This document shows positions 31,054 to 43,400 of a stretch of DNA of 64,000 bases, one piece after another. The notes below the pieces were generated by a model that did no database searches, was not told where the DNA came from, and saw only the letters and a program-made list of their open reading frames with translations. Numbering within the stretch: position 1 is the stretch's first letter; each line of letters starts with the position of its first letter. The translations under genes were made by a program, and so were the position numbers. The stretch lies in assembly GCA_029948255.1 (NCBI GenBank), contig JALIZF010001320.1, positions 176,133 through 240,132 of the forward strand, written 5' to 3'. The stretch is from Telmatactis stephensoni (lineage: Eukaryota > Cnidaria > Anthozoa > Actiniaria > Isophelliidae).

Positions 31054-34000
31054 TCAAAGTTCTGTTTTTTCATTTTTGCTTGTCTTCTCTTCTTCTTTTA
31101 AATTCTGATCTTCTTTAGGCTCTTCTTTACCATCTTCTTTTTTCTCACCCTCTTTACCATCTGCCTGAGGTATTTCATTGCCATTTTCATCATAGTTATC
31201 CAGCAGATTTTCCCCATCATCTGCTTCACCTTCTTCAGGTTCTTCACCCTCATCATCATCATCATAATCAGTAGCCCCTCCATCAGCTTGTTGCATGGCC
31301 ATTTGCTGTTTAATTTGTTCTGCTAGTCTAGCAGCTGAGTTAGGATCATTGATGTCAACATTTAGTCTGTTGATTCCATCATTAGCATTTTGTTGTTGTC
31401 CATTGACATTGACATTCATGTCCTCTTTCTCTTTCTTGGATCTGTCTACCCCTTCACAGGCCAGTGTAAGCTCATAGCAAATCTTTTTTTCTGGATCACT
31501 TTTCTTTGAGGCGAATATTTGCTCAATCTCTTCTTCATAATTTTCTAGAGAGAAAGTAATGCATTTTGTTAATACTTTGGAATCAAAGTCAAGCAGAGCC
31601 ATAAACCATTGAAATTTATCTACCAAAAGCACATAGGATGGCTGACAGCTTGGCAGCTGGTGATTCTGTTTCCACTAACTACTTGTACCTTAAACACAAA
31701 CTACTTTTGAGTAAAATTATTAATAAGCACTGCATCAAAAATCCTACAAAATTAATACGTGCCATGGTGCTTATGCCATTCAGGCCAGGGGCAGATCCAG
31801 GATTGTCTTCAGGAGGGGGTGCACCATAATATAAATTGAAAACTTCCAAGAGGAGATTTTGAAAAAATATTGAGAAAAACGGACTCAAAGTCATCTCAGG
31901 AGGGGGTGTGCACCCCCTGCACCCCTCCTCTAAATCCACCCCTGCAGGCACTCAATTTCCATTTTCTGGTTAAAATCCTCACCCAAATCAATTTGGGTGA
32001 GGATTTTAACTGGAACCCTTAGTGGCTGCAAATTGAGCCTATTTTGGCATTGGGATACTTCAAATTTGGAGTGTCAAACCGTAGAATTTCTAGAGAACAC
32101 TGATGGAAGTAATTGTTTGCAAAACAGCTATGATTGAGAATTATTCTTACCAATTAAATATTTGCATCCTTTGACAGTAGTTGGTGGTGAATAATCATAT
32201 GTTCTAAATGAGCTGGCTTTACAAACTCCTTCCATGGCTTCTATAACTCTAACATCCCAAGGATCAGATGACTTCTTTTCCAGTTTCTTGGATATTTCTG
32301 CAGGCATAAAAACCTTTTACATTAGCATGGTAGGAACATAGAATATCATAGAAATAAGAACTTGTTTGATTTTACTGTACTACAATCACATCCTGTTTTC
32401 CTCAACTTTAATGCTACTAATAAAGGCAGGGTTGAGGCCATACACTACTGTGATCTATTCTTTAATATAAACTTAAGCTTTCGTTGGTCACTGACATCAT
32501 CAGAAGTAAAGAAAAGAAAATGTATGCACATATATAAGCAACCATGGTGCAGCAGGACAAAGAGACCTAATTAATGAACAAAGGGATGATAAAGTGTGTG
32601 ACAAAGCAAACAAATCTAGAATAATAGTTCTCTAAGCTCTTCATACTTATTCTAGATTTGTTTGCTTTGTCACACACTTTATCATCCTTTTGTTCATGGT
32701 CACTAATTAGGTTGCTTTTTCCTGCTGCGCCGTGGCTGCTTATATATGTGCATACATTTTCTTTCTTTTACTTCTGATGATGTCGGTGACCAATGAAAGC
32801 TTAAGTTTATTAAAGAACAAATCACAGTTATAGTGTACAGCCTCAACCCTGCCTTTATTACTTCCAAATGCTACTGAAGGACAATTTCCTCATTTTAATG
32901 CTACTATCAGTAACTTCAATGAGCTTTTATCATGTAATTCCAAAAGTCACAGTACAGAAATTTTATATAATTACCATAGTTAGAAAGAGCACGTCAAAAT
33001 AATTTTTATTTTTATTAGTAAAACTGTGAAGTTTGAATGAAGTAACTTTCAAACTCATGAAGATATGAATTTTCTGAAATCGAAATTTTGTATTAAAACA
33101 TTTGCTGTTAGGCAAGAGATGCCTATATACCAGCAAAAGTTTTCTTACAAATTCACACTTTTCAAAAATTCATATTATCGCGAGTTTTGGATTTAATTCC
33201 TTCAAACTTCACTGTCTTGCTAATTTTTACGTGCTCTTTCCAGCTATGGTAATTCTTTTTGTTTTATGAATTTAAAAATACCAGATAAAAGCTCATTGCC
33301 AGAAGAAATGTTCAATCAAATGTCTGTTCAATTGCATATTTATTTCCAACTATTGTATTTTTAAAGGTAGACTGTTTTGTGAAATGACCCATGGTGGTTA
33401 GAACTTTCATGGATATAATCTCTTCTGGAGCAGAATTTTCACCCCACAAAATGCTCCATGACATTATAATTTATGGTTAGATGTATTGGAAGGCATGATG
33501 CAGGGGCAAATAGCTCAAAAATGGCCACTGCTCATTTAGCATTGATAATTTTTTCAACTTTAGACATAATAATCCCTAAAATAATAAATAAAGCATGTTT
33601 CACTTAGTAACTATGCAAAAATTTAGAAAGTTCCAATGAAAATCCACAGATATGAATTTAACAAATTGTGAAATAATATACAGAAAATGTATGGTTGGGG
33701 GTATTAATGCTATACCCAAAGACAAACATTTGTCTATAAAATTAGCAAATTTCAAAAATTTATATCTCTGCTGATCTTCATTGGAACTTTCTAAATTTTT
33801 GTACAGTTACTAAGTGAAACATACTCTTTAGCATTTCAGGGATCATTACGTCTTAGATTGGCAAAAAGCTTTCGGCCACCATTTTTGGGAAAGGTTTATT
33901 GTGTGTACTCTTTGGAGCACGCTTTTGGAGCAAAATGTACCAGTCTTTACAATTACATCTGTCCGATTATTTAAGTTTCAGACCTCTTTAGTTTCTGATT

Positions 34001-34371
34001 CAAGATTGCTAACATATATTAACCTCACCTTTAACAGTTGCGCTACAACACTCACAGTAAATTCCTGGAACATAGAAATTACATAAGAACCTTTATAACA
34101 CCTAAGCACAGCCACCTTCCCCTCACAATGCAATAAGTTTTACTTTCAAGTCAAGACCAAAACACAGTAAATATCATTTTGTAGGACTGATAAATAACAT
34201 AATATTCTGCTTATTTTAACTTTCGAATGTATATTAAGAAATTAATTCTGTGCATAATGTAGCTAGAAACTCACCTTGTTTCATCCCTGTAGGTCTAGCT
34301 CTCTCACAGGATGTCACAAGAACTTCCACAAAAAGGATAAATAGAACAGCAACTCTGGCCAACAGGTCCAT
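31054..34371 (-). CDS. canopy/saposin-like ER-lumen protein (DUF3456-type)
   Basis: Four coding exons: 34275-34371, 34029-34064 (a 36-nt microexon), 32151-32297, 31054-31544; 771 nt, 256 aa, all GT-AG and phase 1. A hydrophobic signal peptide (MDLLARVAVLFILFVEVLVT) is followed by a saposin-like Cys pattern: YCECCSATVKEI from the microexon, GVCKASSF, VKGCKYLIENYEEEIEQ and ICYELTLACEGV. These blocks resemble canopy proteins, ER chaperones for FGF receptor, Toll-like receptor and LRP clients (family knowledge). The C-terminal 130 residues are Gln/Asn then Asp/Glu/Lys-rich and end KTEL, a KDEL-like ER retrieval signal. An acceptor five bases upstream of the ATG implies a 5' UTR intron. Family assignment is moderate; the exon structure is firmer. 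Confidence 0.7.
31786..31948. mobile_element. GGCAGATCCAGG-type MITE in the canopy-like gene intron
   Basis: Left end CAGGGGCAGATCCAGGATT, right end AAATCCACCCCTGCAGG, with 'aggagggggtg' and 'cacccctcct' as complementary inner parts. Related to the GGCGGATCC family at 55091-55247. hAT-like by its end sequence (inference). Confidence 0.55.
32414..32862. mobile_element. 450-bp inverted repeat, probable Penelope-like terminal repeats head to head
   Basis: Two arms of about 215 bp are near-complements, from AATAAAGGCAGGGTTGAGGC to its counterpart at 32843-32862. Each arm contains TTCTGATGATGTC, GTGACCAA and GAAAGCTTAAG, that is CTGATGA, a short hairpin, then GAAA, as in hammerhead-type motifs of Penelope-like terminal repeats. 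Penelope elements are known to carry their repeats in inverted orientation. It lies in the intron between canopy-like exons 2 and 3. No reverse transcriptase remains. Confidence 0.45.
32971..33256. mobile_element. palindromic MITE, 286 bp
   Basis: Arms share ATTACCATAGTTAGAAAGAG / CTCTTTCCAGCTATGGTAAT and further complementary blocks around 'cacgt'. No ORF. Confidence 0.6.
33508..33886. mobile_element. palindromic MITE, about 380 bp
   Basis: Left arm contains 'aaaaatggccactg' and TTTAGAAAGTTCCAATGAA; right arm contains TTCATTGGAACTTTCTAAA and 'ggccaccattttt'. No ORF. Confidence 0.55.
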
Positions 34372-34865
34372 TTTAACTAGAATAGTGAAAACAAGTCAGA
34401 AACCAGCAATAAATATCTAATGGTAATTTCAGGACTAATATCATCATTAGCATCTTTTTTTGCTATTTAAATCAGAACAAAGACAGTTGCCTCAGCACAA
34501 CTCATGAAATTATTTTATGAAAAGACACCAGAACTTTAATGAATGACCAATAACCATTATATAACCAGCCTTGATTAAATGATCAGTTTGTAATTTACTA
34601 AAAAATTTCTAAGTAGGCAATAACTATAAATGATCCCCATATGTATGTTATTGGTTACTTCCACTTAACTGAGTTCTCTATATTATTCCTAGTTTTAAGG
34701 ATGTTCTATGATTAATGTATAGTAGTCTCCAGCTTTAGGGGGCAACAACTTTAAATACACAGTCATGTGATCATGACCTATTCTTAACAAAAAGGTTAAT
34801 ATGGAAATGTGAAAAAAAGTGGCAGATCAGACAAAAATTGATATCAGGAATAAGAAAAATTATAA

Positions 34866-35023
34866 TAGAGTACAAACACTAAAAGTGTGCAATATAAATA
34901 GTATTGAATACTCTGTGCTAAATCATACAAATTCTTTTGTTTTCTATTACAAGTTTAATTAGACAAGTGCTATTTAGTACTAAATATTGCAAAGTATTGC
35001 ACACTTTTAGTGTTTGTACTCTA
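34866..35023. mobile_element. family A MITE
   Basis: Ends TAGAGTACAAACACTAAAAG and its exact complement. The best preserved arms of the family in this window, together with 708-852. Confidence 0.75.
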
Positions 35024-35194
35024 TCAGGAATATCAGACAAAAATTGATATCAGGAATAAGAAAACACAAAATGTTTCCTATGATCTTTTTTTATGAAAAT
35101 TTGTACTGTATCTCAAAAACAGCTTACTGAACAAATAAAAGCTGGGGGTCACCAAGCTTGTTGCATCTTATTTCTCATCCACTTAAACCCTTAA

Positions 35195-35532
35195 AGGCCC
35201 ACTTGGATGAAAATCGATGAAAATTGGAAACTTTTTATTTCTATCTGAAGATGAATGTAGCTGAATAACTAGCTACCCTCTGCCCAAAAATCTGCATTTC
35301 AAACTTATTATCAATGAGAAATTTTGATATAGAGTCTAAGAGAACAATAGGGTTGAGTAAATGACGTCATTTACTCACAACTTAAATGCTAAAATACTTG
35401 ACAATTTCTGTGTGTCTCGTTTGAATGTAAAGAAAATGTTGCTTTTGGTGATTATTGGGAGTTGTACAGATGTAGGTTTTACTAAGTTTCAAGACATTTC
35501 AATTTTTGGCTTATTTTCATCCAAGTACCCCT
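35195..35532. mobile_element. Kolobok/T2-type MITE with TTAA duplication
   Basis: TTAA at 35191-35194 and 35533-35536 flanks inverted ends AGGCCCACTTGGATGAAAAT and ATTTTCATCCAAGTACCCCT. The TTAAAGG end matches that of the autonomous element at 1845-7756, so it could have been mobilised by such a transposase (inference). The plus frame 35361-35588 inside it is probably not a gene. Confidence 0.65.
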
Positions 35533-35944
35533 TTAATTTGCATACAACCCATAGTAAAAAAAGATATAATTCATATATACATGTATAAGTTGCTGTTAAT
35601 TCTTTTCCACCAGTTAATTTTTTAAGACTGTTTTAGTTCTGCAGTTTATGTCCTAGTTGTCAGAGACCTTAAGATTGATGTTTACGACAAACTGCTAATG
35701 ACAAATGGCAAAAATGACTTAGATTTTGACTTTATATTTTACTTTAATCCTAAATCAATCCAATGGGCAAATAAAGAACAAATCTCTTAATGACAGAAAA
35801 TACAAATATCTTCACTTAAGTGTACAAATGGCTGAGGACACACAACTAAAGGTTTCTGTTTCACGGTTGCCATTTGCAGTAAAAGTCAATCTTAATATAA
35901 GGTCTCTATTATACTGTAATCATTTAAAACCAACCCATACACAC

Positions 35945-36262
35945 AGCTTTGATAAATTATTGGGATAGTACGCGTGCTCTGATTGTCCAATAATCGTGTT
36001 TGATGAGAGCATCAAAAAGTCGCTCACATCACATTTTTTGAATTTTTCGTAAATTTGTGTGCTTGTTATTGTATAAAAGAAGTAAAAAACTGTTTTTCTG
36101 TGTTTGACAGCCTGATCAAAACACTTGTGGTGTTGGGAGAACACTTGAGAGCTGTGAAAACACTTACCTATGGCTCGTGTTTCCACTATGCTCTCATGTG
36201 TTCTCCTAATATCATGTGTGTTTTGATGAGGCTATCAAACACAGAAAACAGTTTTTTTATTT
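35945..36262. mobile_element. inverted-repeat element, family D
   Basis: Same parts as 7788-8112 in the opposite order: GCTCTGATTG and TTTGATGAGAGCATCAAA first, then TTTGACAGCCTGATCAAAAC with its inverted partner ending 'gctatcaaacacag'. Confidence 0.55.
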
Positions 36263-37171
36263 CTTAAATCTAGCAGTGTATTTACCCTTCAGAAAAATTC
36301 AAACTGGTGGAAAATTCTTCACTGCAACATATGCAGTACAAGACACATTTAATAATTTTTTTTGTCTATAGACAAATTGACAAGCAGATTGCTATAGGCT
36401 TCTCTTACAATAGCTGTCTAATGTCTATTAATATTGAATATTTTAAAATGATGCACATAGCTTCATTTTGCCATCTTTTTGACCATGGAGTATTCAATCA
36501 AATATAAAGCAATGCTCTTATCTTTGCCAACAATCTAGGACCTTGGTGAAGAGATTAATTACCATATAAAGTATATTTTATTGATGCCCAATCATAAAGC
36601 AACACTTGTTCCTTTAGCAGCATCTTATTGTTTGACCTACCTGTATTGTAAACGTTTTAAAAACTTATTGAACTTTATCAATAATTAATGGAATGTGACC
36701 TGAAACAAAAAGTTTTATAAAATTGGAATATAACTTGATTTAAAACACATATAACTTCCACAATACTATATTCTGGTAAATGTTAAAGTATACCTTACAT
36801 CAAATATTAGCATAATCAAAAACTGTAACTGAATAGCCTAAAACAGATGGCACTCTAGTACATGTAATATAATCAGCCAAAAATCTACAATTACTATACA
36901 CGTACACATTTATAGCTTTGCCTTTTTTTCTAGGCCCCGGGTGTAGATCATATAATTTTTTTAATACTTTAAGTTAAATTGGATGAGCTACCTCAACTAT
37001 GTTTTATGCGATAACGTTTTTAAAATGTTCCCACAAGGAAAGGTTACCGTATCGATAGCGTGTTCTAGCTAGACGCCGGCGCGAAAGGCGGAACGTGTCG
37101 CGAACCATTACTTAGGGTGAAGTAGTTTTAAGAAAAGTAAAGAAAAATAACAAGTTTGTAAAACTGAGCTT
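36263..37171. other. canopy-like 5' UTR intron region, nothing recognised
   Basis: AT-rich, no coding signal. If the donor read at 37173 is real, this is the left-hand part of a 2.8-kb 5' UTR intron of the canopy-like gene. Confidence 0.35.
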
Positions 37172-37489
37172 ACCTATAGGTACAAATAAAATAACCAACC
37201 ACTTGGGAAATTCGGTAGATCCACAACAAAAGGCTTACTACTTACAAACAATCGGCCTTTTATTCTCTTCTCTCGAAACTTGACAAGTCAGAAGTTACCA
37301 GGCGTTGCGTTACCTGTTAGAGGGAGAATGAGTCCTAGTCAATAACCGCTGTCTATTGTCTCTGCAGGCGCAGCATCCGGGATCTCAATGGATTTTTGAG
37401 AGGGAAACAAAATTTTGATAAAAGTTCGACAAAATGGTATGAAAAAGGTGATTTTCTGAACTTAATCAATTCCTAACTACTCAAGAAAT
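37172..37489. promoter_or_regulatory. candidate shared promoter between the canopy-like gene and IFT70
   Basis: On the minus strand CCTATAG|GTAAGC (donor at 37173) is a good 5' splice site that would pair with the acceptor at 34377, giving a noncoding first exon of the canopy-like gene. The IFT70 start codon is at 37490 on the other strand. The two genes would then start within about 300 bp of each other. A half-site GTTACC at about 37297 recalls an X-box but the second half is poor. Confidence 0.35.
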
Positions 37490-40400
37490 ATGGCAAGTAC
37501 AATTGTCAAGGAAGGAGAGTATACTGTAACGATTTATAGCTTGGTACGTAGGCTACAAGTACGATATTTGTATTGTTTACATCGGTTGCCTGGCAGTCTG
37601 GGTCTGACATTTTGTGAAGGCTAAAAAGTCTTGTGGATTTTTCTGAAGTGATCCAACGTGTATGGATAAAGTTCGAACTTCTCTCTATTTTTAAAATGTA
37701 TATAGTTATCTAGCAGAATTTCCGTGGTTTTTATCTTCGGAGTTAGAAGGACCAGTGTTGTTACATGCATGCCACCTCCAGAGGGGTGGAAGGGAAGTGA
37801 ATATATTTTGGAATAATAATTTTTGGGAGGTCACCATCATTCATTTTTATCTGTTTAACATACCATTGAAACTCCAGATTTTTAAGTTAAGCCCCAGGGG
37901 AGGGGGGTTGGGCATTCCCAGAGGGATTTGACATTTTTGTTGATGCCAAAGTCAAATTCCCCACCCCCAGGCATCTTATAATGCTACCAGTACATTTTTT
38001 GTTCTCTTGGTGAATTTAAGATTGGCAATCATGTCAAATTCCCCACCCAAGGGAGAGGAGTTTATGTCAAATCACCTGGGTATGCCCCCCTGGGGCTTAA
38101 AATTGATACGTGCATAAATGTACGGATTGGATCAATGATGGGAATGAAAAATGTTGCCAGTTGTGGAAAGGTGGCCATTGTACAGAGGTTTCAATATGGA
38201 GTAATATTGTATGGATTGGATCAATGGTGGAGGTAAAAAATGCTGGCTGTTGTGGAAAGGTGGTTAATTGTCAGTGGAAATTCGATTTCATCAATACTTT
38301 GAGTTTTTTATTTTGGCAATAATGGCAGTATTTTACAAAGGTTGATCAACCACAAGATTGAATTATTGATATATTGAAAATCACTCATGGTCACATGTAC
38401 TAGTACTTGATGCATGTAAAATGAGGTCAGCATGGACCATTGATGTTGACAATACTCAATAACTGACTTCTTAGATTAAAAGCCAGAAGTTCTATGAAGT
38501 AATACAGATTCTTAGTAATGAACTGGAAAACCACCCAAAGGTATGTGAACTTTGGTAACTACTATACATTGTAACTTTGGTAACTACTGTACATTGTAGC
38601 TTTGTTTTATGTAAATATTAGAATTTCATTAACTTTAGTACTGTGAGCCTTAGCGAGCAGCAACACTAATCTTGGTCTTGTGTTGGGCTTCCTGTTTCCA
38701 AAATTAGCTGCTGAATTTGAGATTTGAGGATTTCACTTTGTGGAGATGATAAATTGGGAGCCTGTCAGACTACATGTGTTCTGTTATTGGTCAGTGGACA
38801 ATGTTCACAAAGCACATCTGTGAAACAGTATGGTTACATCATGAGTTTTAACCCCAGGGGGAGAGTGGGGTGACTCCATTGTAAATAGGATCAGCTATGC
38901 TCGCCGGGAATTTGGAAGATGTGGAAGATATTGAATTTTACTGTTGGATGTGAATCTGCATCTACAGGTGCATTTTATTAAAAGCCCTGAATAATTTATT
39001 TGGGTTATTTTAATTTTTAGTCTCGAGCTGCGCTTTCTCTTTTGGGATACTGTTATTTTCAAGTTCAAAATTTTGAAGCTGCATCAGATTGGTAAGTCAT
39101 CATAATGGCCAGGTATCTATTCAATTTAAGGTCCTAATCAAACAAGAATGTAAGTCGATCAGCAAAAGTTTTGACTTGCACCTTGTGTGACTGCTGACTT
39201 GCATGGACTTGTGAGAAGTAATGCAAACTTGAATTGACTGACAATTAAGTGTGTAGTGGTGTTTGAGTATTTTGCATGTCAAAACTTGCATTGACTTGCA
39301 TCTTGTTCGATCAGGTTCTAATCTTTAGACATAACTCAGTGAACATCAAGTGTCAAAATATCGTCAATTTGATATCAGTGACTTATAATAACTCTTTGTA
39401 ATTTATAGTTATACTAATTATTGCATTTGATATGTTGTTTTGGTTATATGTAGCTATGGTCAATTAACTCAGATTCACCCTGAAGTTGATGAATATAAAC
39501 TGTACTATGCTCAGGTATAGTGCTCTCCATTTATTGTTTTCATTTATACATATATACAAGGCTGTACTAAACAAGTCATCAGACAAATACGTCATAAATA
39601 CATGTGAACCAAACACATTTCACCACATTGCAAGTTACAGTATTACCAATTTTTTGAAACTTTTAATTTTGTCAGGCCAGACTTGCATTTTTATTGTGAC
39701 AGCTCAAATTTGCCTCTTGCTTGACAACTGACCTGCTGATCTAACAAAAAACAAAAACACAACTTACAACAACAATAACAAACCCAAGGCAATCCATATA
39801 TTTAGATCTTACTGTGTGTGTTTTCTTTTCTTCAACAATTTAACCGCTGGGTATCCTGTCTGTTTAAAATTATTTTAGTAGCCTTATATCTTGATTTTAT
39901 ACAACTCATTCCTCCCTCCCCAAATTCCTTGCAGTGGCATTGTACATAACATGATCTTATTGTATACTTTGCTTACACATTTTACTGTATTGTTAATTTT
40001 AGTCCTTGTACAAAGCCTTTATGTATGCAGAAGCTATGAAAGCAACATTTCAAATAGAAAATCCTATCTATCAATCCAAGGTAATTCCATTAAGTGTATT
40101 GGTACTAGCCTTTATGACACACAGTCTGTGATAATGATTACCTGTGTTTTTAACTTTAATTGGATTCTGTATATTTCGATCTGATTAATTGGCCAATGGT
40201 CTGTGAGGTAGAACTTGTTTGATTAGTGTTGATTTGCATAGGCTTTAAACTATACAGTACCACCATACCTCATTGGGAGATCTGGAAAAATTGTAATTCC
40301 AAAGTGTATTCTTGGCCCTTCATGTAGATCTGAAGTTCACCACATTCTGCAATTCATTACAACTGTCTATAGGTTCTTAAACTTCAAGCTGCTATTAAAT

Positions 40401-43400
40401 ATGAGGAAGAAGACTTGCAAGGAGCAAAGGTACTTTACGTTATTGCTACATGTATAAACCTCTGATGTTTTTTTTGACTATTTCTATATTTTATAATAAA
40501 TCCAAGTGGATACCAACTACATGTATTTACCTGCTAAATGCTACTACATATCAAATTGCTGAAATATCTTTTAGGTTTTGCATTTTCTTTCAATGGTATT
40601 TGTCAAGTGTGACTGCATTACAGCGGTGTCTTCCTTGTAGAAAGGTGTTCGTTTTACATAGTTGCCCCACTAAGAGAGATTTAAACTGTTCTAGAGAGTT
40701 GTCCTAAACAACCATAATATTGTTTTCAGAGTATGGTGGAGCAGTGCTCAAATGAAGATCCAGACACTGAGGTCAATCTAGGGTGCTTGCTATTCAAGGT
40801 ACAATTAACTATTATCAATAAATATAATATTTTTCAGTCCATTCTGGCCTCCTTTAATTTATTGTTTGAAAAAGGAGGATATTGTAATGCAGCCTTAAGT
40901 GGGGTGGGGTGGGGTAATTGTTTAATATAGTTTTATATTTGTACAAATGCATATACATTGTACATGTAGCATGGATTCTTGGGCTCAAAGACTATTGCAG
41001 TAATTATTGAGAAAAGGTAGTGCTGAAGGGTCTGAGTCAACTACTCCTAAAAATACCTTTCTCTTTCTAATGGTACAATGTATTGCTGTATGCATGTTTA
41101 TTGTGGTTCAGAATATTATCTTTGGTTGGAAATTTTTTACCACCGTGTGCAAAACTATGCATCGTGCCAGACTAAAGTCTCGATTAGAATTTGGTCAATA
41201 GGTTACCAAAAATCCAGACAGAGGTGGAGTTTTCTATACAATGTCTATACACTTTGCTGGCTTCCTGGTAACCTATTGACCAAATCCCAATTGAGACTTT
41301 AGTCTGGCTGGATTCATAATTATGCACATGATGGTAAAGTGGTTTGATTTTCTGCTGGCATTGTGTTATATTCATTATCTTAATCTGGAGGTACAAAAAA
41401 ACAAAAATCAAACTGGTTTGATCCCAACCCAAATTTTTTCTAAGCCACAACATATATTTACTGCTGGTAGGCTGCTCTTATTGACCCCCTGTGTATTATT
41501 GGTATTATTAATAGTACTTACACCAGGGACATTTTCTTCCTTCAGGAAAAGCACTATCAAGAGGCATGTCAGAAATTCCAAATGGCAATGAATATCTTGG
41601 GATATCAACCAGGTAATGTTAAAGCACAATTACTATTTGTCTACTGGAGTATTGTAATTGAAACACCTTGGAGAAAAAGTATATCAGATATATTTTTTGT
41701 AATTCTATCATCCAATGGTATGTTGTTGTTGCATTGTAGATCTGTCTTATAGCATTGCCCTGTGTTACTACTACCTCAAACAATATGCGCCAGCACTCAA
41801 ACACATTGCTGATATCATAGAGAGAGGCATAAGAGAACACCCAGGTCAGTACATCATACAGAGATATATGTTGTTTGCAGTCATTGCTTGCTTGCTTTCT
41901 TAATGCTTATACACTTATTTCAAAAAACGTTGTCACCATTCAAAGCAACAAGCGTCAAGGCAAGCCCGAAATAAATGCTGGTTTGTGCTGCTAATAATCG
42001 ATAATGTATTCAAATCAGACTTGTTGTCAAAAAATTGAGTGTGGTATACTAACAAGGACTTGAAAATGCTCACATTTTGTAATTAGTTCACTAGAAACAT
42101 TAAGTCTGATTTGAAGACATTACAAACAAAACCAGCATTTATTACGCTCTTGGCTTGATGCATTGCTCTGAACTGCGACGATGTTTTTTGAAATAAGTGT
42201 ATATATTTATTATGTATTAAGGCTCATAATAATTTCGTAGATTTACACGTTCCATTCTTTGAAGAGCAATTTATGAAAACTGGACCAAAGGATAAAATTG
42301 AACCACATTAAATATTACAAAATTTGATCAGTAGGGCACCCTAATAAAACACTAATAAACAACAAATATTCTCCCAAAATTCTACATTTTAAGTTGATTA
42401 TTGAAGAGAAGTTTTGGTTTAAAAAGAAAAAAGAACAACAGGGCTGAGTAGAGGACATTATCATATTTCTATTAATTTTATTGATGTTTGATGTTCTTCA
42501 ACTTTAGAACTCAGTGTTGGCATGACAACGGAAGGTATTGAAGTCAGAAGTGTTGGAAATACAAAGGTAACTACAGTGTAAAACAATGTTGCCTTGTATT
42601 GATGTAGTGCAAAGGTTAAAAATAGCACTACACTGTATTTTGATTTGCGTATTTTCAAGTTATGTAAATGAATACAGAATAATGTTTACTTTAGAGACCA
42701 TGATGTTACTAGTGAATAATAATTTCACGTCTTTTTTTTCAGGTTTTGCACCAAACAGCACTCATAGAGGCTTTCAACCTAAAAGCTGCCATTGAATATC
42801 AACTGAAGAATTGTAAGTTTTTGATTTTAAAGAATGGACTGTAGAGTTAATTAAAAGTCATTGCAGTACTGTTAGGTGTTTGTTTATATTTAGCATTTTA
42901 TTGATAGATGAGTGTGTTTTTTATAGATGAAGCAGCTCAAGAAGCTTTAACAGACATGCCACCTAGATCAGAAGAGGTAATTACAGCTTGACGTAGTAGT
43001 TTTAATTTCTTTCTTGGTAGTGACTATTAAATCACAATCACTTTAATATTTGTTAAGGTAGCTGTCTTCTGTTGAAAAAATGAAAGAAAAATCATTCCAA
43101 CCACAATTTGCTGGACCAACATTTAATGCTGATTTCAAAACAATTAATGTCTCATTTTGACTTTTAATAATTAATATTTAGGAATTAGATCCAGTCACCT
43201 TACATAACCAAGCTTTAATGAACATGGAAACACAGCCAACACAGGTAGAAAGAAGACATGACTACATGTATTTCAAAGTTTATTTATAATCAAATTAGAT
43301 TTTGACCTTAAGTCTGTTTTTAGGGCTTTGAGAAACTCCAGTTTCTTCTACAGCAGAATCCTTTCCCACCAGGTAATTAAAAACTCCACAGTGTTTTTGG

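Noticed and set aside
31098..31283. Met-rich alternative frame in the canopy-like last exon
   Set aside because: Shifted reading of the GAT/GAA-rich acidic tail; the other frame joins the upstream exons in phase.
37292..37319. X-box in the IFT70 promoter
   Set aside because: GTTACC is a fair half-site but the second half (GCGTTG) does not match; too weak to claim.
37584..37598. GTTGCCTGGCAGTC in IFT70 intron 1 as an X-box
   Set aside because: The second half-site lacks the final AAC; only a partial match.
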